Source: Eleusine coracana subsp. coracana
Taxonomy: Eukaryota; Streptophyta; Magnoliopsida; Poales; Poaceae
Length of the DNA: 64,000 nucleotides
Direction: 5' to 3'
Assembly (NCBI GenBank): GCA_032690845.1
Contig: CM064431.1
Location: forward strand, 28,216,300-28,280,299
Every line of letters begins with the position of its first letter. The first letter of the stretch is position 1. The notes beneath the pieces are model-generated. The model was not told where the DNA came from, ran no database searches, and saw only the letters and a list, made by a program, of their open reading frames with translations. Positions 56,250 through 64,000 of the stretch are shown here, piece after piece. Both the position numbers and the translations under genes were made by a program.

Positions 56250-56856
56250 AACGGATGCCCAGGACGCATACAAACTCGGATTTGGACGTTCTACATATGC
56301 CTGGAAAGATAACGAAAATCCCTTTCCAACCCAACTGGTCCCATATCAAAATTCGTCCCGAGCCGTCAGCAATCGCTGAAACAATTCGATTTCCAGAATC
56401 TGTCCTGGTGCTGCGACACCGTAATCGGTCTTTGGGCCTTGTATCTAGTTGAGCCCAATTCGGGGCGCGTCCAGAGGGTCTTGCACGACCCTAGGGTCTT
56501 TATATACAGCCACCGCCGCACCATTAGGGTTCGGGTTTTGCTTAGATCAATTCTGTTCATAAACAGTTTCGCCGTTCATGGGTTTGTGAGACCCCAACTT
56601 CGAGAGTTTAATCATACATCTGCAATTGTGTTGCATTCTTCGTTGTTCTTGCTTGTGTTCTTGATTCACAGGCAGGGATTAGCCTTCTCGGCGAGGTCAA
56701 TCGTCTTTTGGACGGTTGATAACCAGAGGAGACGTCGTGCTGTGATTGCGGGGTTTAGAACGTGCTGTTCTGAAGCCGGATCGATTTGTGTGTCACCTCC
56801 GACCAAATCAACTTACCAAGAACCTTTCGGAAGATCGGGAACCCTTGTTCACATCA
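55955..56856 (+). repeat. Element E2 3' LTR (902 bp), chimeric
   Basis: E-type up to about 56435 (GGTCTTTGGGCC), then A-type (TTGTATCTAGTTGAGCCC) to the end. The switch point differs from the 5' LTR, where E-type sequence continues through GGGCCATGTATGGAG to about 53090. Confidence 0.85.
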
Positions 56857-56861
56857 CCATG

Positions 56862-57099
56862 GGTAGATCTGTGTCATCGAATCCGAGTGGAACCAATGCA
56901 GGGATCAGATCTGACGGGCTCGATGATCACGCCATGTGATTGGTTGCGGCCGAGTCGGATCGATGGTCGTCGAGGCCTAACGCTCCGTTGGAGTCGGCGG
57001 TGAAGTCGAGCGACCTAAAGAAGATCTTGAAGTCTGGCGAGTACCGGATGATGGGAATCTCGGTCATCGAAGTCGATGGTGAATCTCGGCGAGCCTTGT
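56862..57099 (-). pseudogene. Gag N-terminus of element G
   Basis: Matches B at 13302-13533, reading RRDSPSTSMTEIPIIRYSPD and GALGLDDHRSDSA on the minus strand. D is inserted at the start of this reading. Confidence 0.75.
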
Positions 57100-58023
57100 T
57101 GATGAGGACATCACTCCTATGGATACACACAACACTCCTCCAAATCTGGACTTGCAAGGTCCAATGACTAGAGCTCGTGCACGACAACTAAATTTAGAGG
57201 TGAGCTCGTTCCTATGTTCTTTGCTATATGTTACTTTTGAGAATGGTTTGCTACCTAATGATTATTTTATGATTAGAAACCATGGAGAGGACCAGGAGAT
57301 GATGGGAGAAGGATTTGGAAACGTGGAGGGCCAGCAAGGGCTTGGAAGCCAAAGTGGAGGCCCAATCAAAACCGACTTCGAGTCTGTTTCGGGGCCCAGG
57401 ACCAGTCTGTACTAAAACGGTCGCCCAGGACGCATACGGACTCGGATTTGGACGTTCTACATATGCACGGAAAGATAAGGAGAAGACCTTTCCAATGCCG
57501 CCGGCCTCATGTCAAAATTCATCCGGAGTCATCGGGAATCGTCAAAACAAGAGAGAGTCCAGAATCTGTGTCGGTGCTGCGTCGCTTATTTTTTGTCTTT
57601 GGGCCTTGTATCTAGTTGAGCCCAATTCGGGGCGCGTCCAGAGGGTCTTGCACGACCCTAGGGTCTTTATATACAGCCACCGCCGCACCATTAGGGTTCG
57701 GGTTTTGCTTAGATCAATTCTGTTCATAAACAGTTTCGCCGTTCATCGGTTTGTGAGACCCCAACTTCGAGAGTTTAATCATACATCTGCAATTGTGTTG
57801 CATTCTTCGTTGTTCTTGCTTGTGTTCTTGATTCACAGGCAGGGATTAGCCTTCTCGGTGAGGTCAATCATCTTTTGGACGGTTGATAACCAGAGGAGAC
57901 GTCGTGCTGCGATTGTGGGGTTTAGAACGTGCTGTTCTGAAGCCGGATCGACTTGTGTGTCGCCTCCGACCAAATCAACTTACCAAGAACCTTTCGGAAG
58001 ATCGGGAACCCTTGTCCACACCA
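57100..58023 (+). repeat. Element D 5' LTR (924 bp)
   Basis: TGATGAGGACATCA to TCCACACCA, same length as the A LTR. Contains tail frame 57119-57415, ending SGPRTSLY. Confidence 0.93.
57666..57677 (+). promoter_or_regulatory. TATA-like promoter element in the element D LTR
   Basis: TTTATATACAGC, at the same LTR position as in A, about 570 bp after the LTR start. Downstream sequence to the LTR end would be R-U5. Function inferred. Confidence 0.5.
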
Positions 58024-58025
58024 AG

Positions 58026-58038
58026 TGGTAATCAGAGC
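58026..58038 (+). other. Primer-binding site of element D
   Basis: TGGTAATCAGAGC, with the extra A. Confidence 0.75.
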
Positions 58039-59257
58039 TTCAGGTGCACCGTCAGGTTCGTACTACCCTTTAGTTTTGTTTTTGTGTTCTTCCTATCGTC
58101 CACTGAAAATACCAAAAAAAAATTTTTTCCCCGCCCATAACCACGTGTTTAGCCTTTGCATATTTCAATTTCAGAGTCCGTAGTGTGGAGTTTGTGCCCT
58201 AGTTCTTATTTAGTCGCTGGTTTAGTTTGTGTTTTTGTCGTCAGTAGTGTTTCCCTTGCAACCCTAGCCGCCATCCCCCTCACCATCCTCGGTTTTGTCG
58301 GCTTTGTGTGCTAGGGTTGATTGATCAACACGCCCACCCTAGTCCGACCCTAAACCTACCCTCATCACCTCGGACCAATTTTCACAAATTCCACTTTCCG
58401 CTGCATCCACCTCGCTAAAAAAAAATCCCTACCCGACCCCAAGCCCGACTCGGATTTCACTGAAACCACCGGGTTCTTCAAAACCGATTCCGACACCCCT
58501 TCGGTAAAACAGCCATAACTTTTCGCTCGGTTGTCCGTTTTGGCTGAAATTTTTACAGGAGATTCTAGACGAACAGTTGAGCATACCCACACTCGGCTAC
58601 GCCCTGTGTGCCCTCGTCAAAAAATTCAAAAAAAATCGGCAAGATAAAGAAAAAATTCATTCAAGTTGAAACCCGACGTTTTCTGAAACTTCGAGATTTT
58701 CTGTAGGCCACGTCCTAGCTCGGTTTGAGCTGAAATTTTTTGTGGTTTCTCCCTGTTTGCTAGTCAGTTGGAAAAAAATATCAAAAAAATAAAATCAAAA
58801 AAAAAGAAATTTGGGATTCCTACTAGTGCTCCATCTAGCCCCCTGAAATTTCTGAGTTTGGCTGTTTTACACTAAGCCCCCTGTTATCGGCTGTGTCCCT
58901 TTGTCTCCTTGTTTCTTCTTTGCTATCACTACTGTTCTAGGACATAGTTAGACCAGCAACTAGGGACAAGTTACTTGGGCACTTATTCAGCTTTACTATC
59001 TGTTTTTGATTTGTGTGCCACTCATATATACATATTTGGCCTTCCTAGCTCTACATACTTCTTCTGGACAGCACATAGGTTATTTGGTAACCCTTGCAAT
59101 CGTGGAACACTTCTCCCTGGTATCCTTCGCTTTGTTGTTTTCAGAACTTTGTAAGAGCTTTGCAAGAAGCTTACTTTTGCTGTGTTGAGAGGCACCACTG
59201 CTTAGTAGTTTTGTAGGGATAACCTTCACTTTTTTGTTTCCTGTTTTGGTGTTTCTG
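58039..59257 (+). other. Element D leader
   Basis: 1.2 kb, A/T-rich with oligo-A runs near 58415 and 58790. Equivalent to 5320-6510 of A. No coding frame of note except small ones not conserved in length. Confidence 0.7.
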
Positions 59258-59491
59258 ATGTCAGGAAGCGACGGGGAGGGTGCTTCACCCTCAAAATTGG
59301 ATGAGTGCGTGAGCCAAAATCAGTTACAGAAGGCTTTGCAGGCGGTTCAGAGTGATTTGGCAGAAACGATCACCAGGGCCGTCACCGACGCCGTCACCAA
59401 GCTTCACCTGGGAGAAAGCATTGAGCGGTTGGATAAGAGAGTCTCTAAGTTAACCGATCAGGTTGTCGAATTGGAGACCGCTCACAAGACC

Positions 59492-59525
<34 letters not shown>

Positions 59526-62500
59526 CCAAACACCAACAACAACACCAACAACGACGTTGAAGGCGATCATGATGAAGCAACAGTGTATAAGGCTGATGGC
59601 ACCGTCGATAGGTCAGCTACAAGGACCGCAAGGTTACGACGCCGTTTGCAATGTAACCCTCAAGGTATGGGTGGTTTCCACAACCACACCCGTCGCACAC
59701 AAGGTAACTATGCTCCAGATGATCCGTATGCTAAAATTAAGTTTTCAATTCCTTTGTTTTCGGGTCAATACGATGGTGATGCTTACCTTGATTGGGAAAT
59801 GACGGTAGAACAAAAATTTAATGCCCACCTTGTTCCTGAACAACATAGAGTTAGACAAGCCACTAGTGAGTTTAAGGACTTTGCTATTGTTTGGTGGAGT
59901 GGTCTAGCTACTGAAACCGATTTGCCTACTACTTGGGAAGAACTTAAGGTAGAAATGCGTGATCGTTTTGTTCCTCCTTCTTTTTATAGAGAAATTCGTA
60001 ATAAACTGCAGCGTTTAGATCAAGGAGATAAAACTGTTCAGGAGTATTTTAGTGAGCTTCAGAAGGGTTTGATTCGTTGTGCTGTGGTGGAAAAAGTAGA
60101 GGATCAGATTTGCCGCTTTTATTCTGGTTTGAGAAAAGAAATTCAGGACATCCTTGATTATAAAGAATTTTATACCCTCAACCAGTGTTTCCAGTATGCT
60201 ATGCTTGCAGAGAAAGAATCACAGGGACTTTTCCAGGCTTTTGAGGAGTACAGCAAGTCCAGGAATTTCTACCCACCACGGCCGACGGGGACTTCGGGGC
60301 TGCCCAAGCCATCTTTCCGGCCGCCCCCACCAGCTAGTGTTGTTTCTGCAGCACCAAGATCAGCCCCTGCCCCTTCTACGCGCTCAGGTAAAAATTCTGT
60401 GCAGGTACCGGCTAGTAGTGCCTCCTCTGTTGCTTCGACGGGACGCACTACAGGGATTCAGTGCCACCGCTGCCATGGTCTTGGCCATGTGCAGAAAGAT
60501 TGCCCAAGTAGGCGGGCATATGTGGCGACAGATGATGGCGGTTACATGAGCGCCTCCGATATGGAGGATGAGGAGGAGGATGTCGCTGCCACCAGCGGTG
60601 ACCTCGTCCTTGGAGGCGGAGATACCACGGGCTATATGAATATTATTGTGCAGCGTGTGCTTAGCACACAAGTCCAGCAGCCCGAGATGATGCAGCGACA
60701 TAACTTGTTCCAGATTTTCTTCATCATCAAGAACCGTCGGGCACGTGTCATCATTGATGGAGGAAGCTGCAACAATTTGGTGAGTTCTGATGTGGTTAAG
60801 AAGCTTGATTTGACCACACGCCCACATCCACATCCATACTACATTCAGTGGTTAAATGACTCTGGAAAAGCTAAGGTAACACAAACTTGCAGAGTTCCTT
60901 TTTCCATTGGTTCCTATGTGGATTCTGTTGATTGTGATGTTGTACCCATGCAAGCTTGTTCACTTTTATTGGGTAGACCTTGGGAATTTGATAATGATGC
61001 TGTACACCATGGTAAAAGTAATAAGTACACTTTTATGCATAAAGGAACTAAAATTACTTTGTTACCAATGACCCCTGCTGAAATTGTACAAGCTGATTTA
61101 GAACGAGCTGCTAGTTTGAAAAATAAACGCCCTGAAATTCAGCAACCTGTTAATTCTGCTTCTACACCAAGTAATGTTAATGATTCTTCATGTTCTAAGG
61201 GTGCTGCAATTAAATTACAAGGTCGTTCATGTCTTGCCACAAAATCTGAGCTTGCTGAAATTTCTACTGATGATATTTGCTATGCTTTGATATGCAAACA
61301 AGCCTTGTTTTTGCTTGGTGATATTGCTTCTAGTGCTTTGCCTCCTGCTGTCACTAACCTTTTGCAGGAGTATGAGGATGTTTTCCCAGCTGAGATACCC
61401 CCGGGATTGCCACCTTTGAGAGGGATTGAGCATCAAATTGATTTGATTCCTGGTGCTACTTTACCAAACCGTGCTGCTTATAGGACCAACCCTGAGGAGA
61501 CTAAGGAGATACAACGACAAGTCCAAGACCTTTTGGATCGTGGGTATGTTCGTCAATCACTTAGTCCTTGTGTTGTTCCTGTACTTTTGGTTCCTAAGAA
61601 AGATGGTTCTTGGCGTATGTGTGTAGATTGTAGAGCCATTAATAACATTACTATTAGGTATCATCATCCTATTCCTAGGCTAGACGACATGCTTGATGAG
61701 TTATGTGGTGCTATAATTTTCACTAAAATTGATTTGCGTAGTGGCTACCATCAAATTAGAATGAAACTTGGAGATGAATGGAAAACAGCTTTCAAAACCA
61801 AATTCGGGTTGTATGAGTGGTTAGTAATGCCTTTTGGGTTAACTAATGCACCCAGTACTTTCATGCGTTTGATGAATGAGGTTTTAAGACCTTTTATTGG
61901 CAAATTTGTGGTTGTTTACTTTGATGATATCTTGATTTATAGCAAATCCACGGATGATCATATGATTCATTTGCGTGCTGTTTTTGATGCTTTGCGAGTT
62001 GCACGTTTATTTGGTAACCTTGAGAAGTGCACCTTTTGCACGGATCGAGTCTCTTTTCTTGGCTATGTTGTGACTCCACAGGGAATTGAGGTGGATGAGG
62101 CGAAGATTGAAGCCATAAAGAGCTGGCCTGTACCAAAAACTATCACACAGGTGAGGAGTTTTCTTGGTCTTGCAGGTTTCTACCGCCGCTTTGTCAAAGA
62201 TTTCAGCACCATTGCTGCACCATTGCATGAGTTGACAAAGAAGGGCGTTGACTTCCATTTTGGTAAGGTACATCATGAGTCTTTTGATGCTTTGAAGGAC
62301 AAACTTACACATGCACCATTGCTGCAATTACCCAATTTTGATAAGACTTTTGAGCTTGAATGTGATGCTAGTGGTATAGGCATTGGTGGTGTTCTGATGC
62401 AAGATGGTAAACCTGTTGCATACTTTAGTGAGAAAATTACTGGGCCTGTTTTGAATTATTCCACGTATAATAAGGAACTATATGCACTTGTACGTTCTTT

Positions 62501-62800
62501 AGAAACGTGGCGTCATTATTTGTTGCCCAAAGAATTTGTTATTCATTCTGATCATGAATCACTTAAGTATATTCGTTCTCAAGGCAATTTGAACCGTAGA
62601 CATGCTAAATGGGTTGAGTTTATTGAGTCTTTTCCTTATATTATTAAACATAAGAAAGGGAAGGATAATGTGATTGCTGATGCTTTATCGAGGCGATATA
62701 CTTTGTTGTCTCAACTTGATTGTAGAATTTTTGGACTTGAGGCAATTAAAGAACAATATGTTGCTGATGTCGATTTTAAAGATGTATTGCTGCACTGTAA
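59258..62800 (+). pseudogene. Gag, protease, RT and RNase H of element D (frameshifted)
   Basis: Gag begins at the ATG 59258 (MSGSDGEGASPS). After the Asn tract a 7-nt insertion (AAACACC-like, near 59527) in the AAC/ACC repeat shifts the frame and the first frame ends at 59560. Reading resumes in the correct Gag frame about there, so everything from DVEGDHDE onward is open to 62800: zinc knuckle CHRCHGLGHVQKDC, protease IDGGSC, RT YFDD and RNase H ECDASG, HSDHESL, ADALSRR. A one-base loss near 62800 (TGTAAGAAGG against TGTAAAGAAGG in A and F) then shifts out of frame before integrase. All catalytic residues visible are intact, so only two indels separate it from A. Confidence 0.88.
59491..59527 (+). 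repeat. (AAC)n microsatellite in gag of element D
   Basis: Eleven AAC units followed by ACC-interrupted units encode a poly-Asn tract; the A counterpart is at 5019-5075 on the minus strand. Confidence 0.85.
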
Positions 62801-64000
62801 GAAGGTCGTGCTTGGCACAAATTTGTGTTGAATGATGGATTCTTGTTTAGAGCTAACCGCCTATGCATTCCAGTTGGTTCCGTTCGTCTTTTGTTGTTGC
62901 AGGAGGCGCATGGAGGTGGATTGATGGGTCATTTTGGTGCTAAGAAGACAGAGGATATTTTGGCCACACACTTCTTTTGGCCAAGGATGAGGAAAGATGT
63001 TGAGCGTTTTGTTGCTCGCTGCACTACATGTCAAAAAGCTAAGTCTCGATTGAATCCACATGGTTTATACATGCCACTTCCTGTTCCTTCTATTCCTTGG
63101 GCGGATATTTCTATGGACTTTATTTTAGGACTGCATAGGACTAAGAGGGGGAGCGATAGCATTTTTGTTGTCGTGGATCGTTTTTCCAAGATGGCACACT
63201 TTATATCATGTCATAAAACTGATGATGCTAGTTATATTGCTGATCTTTTTTTCAAAGAAATTGTACGTTTGCATGGTATGCCTTCTACTATTGTTTCAGA
63301 TCGTGATGCAAAATTCTTGAGTCATTTTTGGCGCACGCTTTGGAATAAGTTGGGTACAAAGTTGTTATTTTCTACAACTTGTCATCCACAAACTGATGGA
63401 CAAACTGAGGTTGTGAACCGCACTTTGGGTACTATGTTGCGAGCTGTTTTGAAGAAAAATTTGAAGCAATGGGAAGAATGCTTACCTCATGTTGAGTTTG
63501 CTTATAATCGGGCAACACATTCTACTACCAAGGTAAGTCCATTCAAGGTAGTGTATGGTTTTGATCCCCGTACTCCACTTGATATACTTCCTCTACCTAT
63601 TAATGAGAGAGTTCATATTAATGCTAAGGAGCGTGCTGAATTTATTTTGCAAATACATGAGACCACTAGACTTAGCATTGAAAAGATGAATGAAAAGTAT
63701 AAAATTGCTGGTAGTAAGGGAAGAAAGGAAGTAAAGCTTGATGTAGGAGATTTAGTGTGGTTACACTTAAGGAAGGATAGATTTCCAGAATTGAGAAAGT
63801 CTAAACTAATGCCTAGAGCTGATGGTCCATTCAAAATAATAGAGAAGATTAATGATAATGCATACAAACTTGAGTTGTCTCCCAAGTTCGGGGTTAGTCC
63901 TATTTTTAACATTTCAGATTTGAAACCATACTTGGGAGAAGAGGATGAGCTTGAGTCGAGGACGACTCCACTTCAAGAGGGGGAGGATGATGAGGACATC
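62801..64000 (+). CDS. Integrase part of Pol in element D, running off the window
   Basis: Open for 400 codons from the frameshift to the end of the window. The finger HFGAKK ... CTTC, the core SMDFILG, VSDRDAKF and GQTEVVNR (both later catalytic residues intact), and the GPF-type end DGPFKIIEKINDN are all readable. The final residues GEDDEDI cross the purine tract into the 3' LTR, as in A. It is not an independent gene; upstream it would be joined to RNase H. Confidence 0.88.

Larger units (their letters stand above)
52523..56856 (+). mobile_element. Element E2: non-autonomous CRM-related retrotransposon, complete
   Basis: Two 902-bp LTRs (52523-53424 and 55955-56856), perfect target duplication CCATG (52518-52522 and 56857-56861), primer site, 1-kb leader, a single 604-codon ORF and a purine tract. 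It lacks gag, RT and RNase H, so it must depend on another element's proteins. LTR ends, purine tract position and the ORF running into the 3' LTR match A and D, which are the obvious helpers; this is inference. It sits in element G gag. Confidence 0.92.
41021..57099 (-). mobile_element. Element G: second Tat/Retand-type Ty3/gypsy copy, in three pieces
   Basis: Pieces 41021-44636, 51892-52522 and 56862-57099 read as one minus-strand element when K, E2 and D are removed. Same family as B throughout. It begins inside integrase (equal to about 8118 in B) and ends just short of its primer site, where D is inserted. About 0.95 kb of gag present in B (about 12180-13125) is missing at about 52345. 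LTRs are not in the window. Confidence 0.85.
57100..64000 (+). mobile_element. Element D: A-family CRM-type retrotransposon, cut by the window end
   Basis: 5' LTR 57100-58023, primer site, 1.2-kb leader, gag-pol with two frameshifts, purine tract 63974-63987 and the first 13 bases of the 3' LTR. It is almost identical to element A but in the opposite orientation. The left flank CTTGT (57095-57099) should be the target duplication. Confidence 0.92.

Overview
The window looks like plant nuclear DNA, most likely from a grass. It holds no recognisable host gene, tRNA, rRNA or CRISPR array. Almost every base belongs to LTR retrotransposons or their remains: CRM-type Ty3/gypsy chromoviruses, Tat/Retand-type Ty3/gypsy elements with two RNase H domains, a Sirevirus-type copia, an Angela/BARE-type copia, and long 'TGTNACAC' LTRs. 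This mixture is typical of grass heterochromatin. If the CRM assignment is right, a pericentromeric position is plausible, but that is inference.

Layout. 1-7449: element A, a minus-strand CRM-type element with one open 1740-codon gag-pol frame; the left edge of the window cuts its 3' LTR. 7450-13948: element B, a decayed minus-strand Tat-type element whose 5' LTR sits inside the 3' LTR of element C. 13949-27446: element C, a minus-strand Sirevirus-like copia with 1.8-kb LTRs, interrupted within integrase by X (19069-23371, a long solo-LTR-like insertion), which itself holds Y (20172-21093, a CRM-family solo LTR with a perfect 5-bp target duplication). 27447-28805 and 32842-33350: remains of an Athila-like plus-strand element (P), split by E1 (28806-32841). 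33351-41020: three truncated pieces, H (CRM-family LTR and leader), Z (long-LTR fragment) and F (CRM-family copy without gag and protease). 41021-57099: element G, a second Tat-type copy, hosting K (44637-51891, Angela-type copia, perfect TSD), E2 (52523-56856, perfect TSD) and D (from 57100). 57100-64000: element D, a plus-strand sister of A cut by the right edge.

How the parts fit. A and D carry the full Gag, protease, RT, RNase H and integrase set; A is uninterrupted, D has two frameshifts. E1 and E2 form a non-autonomous companion family: no gag, no RT, a protease-like domain with an altered active site, about 200 residues of unrecognised sequence, an integrase remnant, and the same habit of reading the last frame into the 3' LTR. 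LTR ends and PPT resemble A/D, and the E2 LTRs are chimeric between E-type and A-type sequence, so the two families have probably been copied together in the same particles.

The most unusual observations are the non-autonomous E family and its unknown central region, the chimeric E2 LTRs, a 32-nt inverted LTR/primer-site junction lodged at the gag-protease deletion in F, a conserved extra A in the primer-binding site of the A family, and repeated loss of catalytic residues, mostly by G:C to A:T transitions, in several elements.
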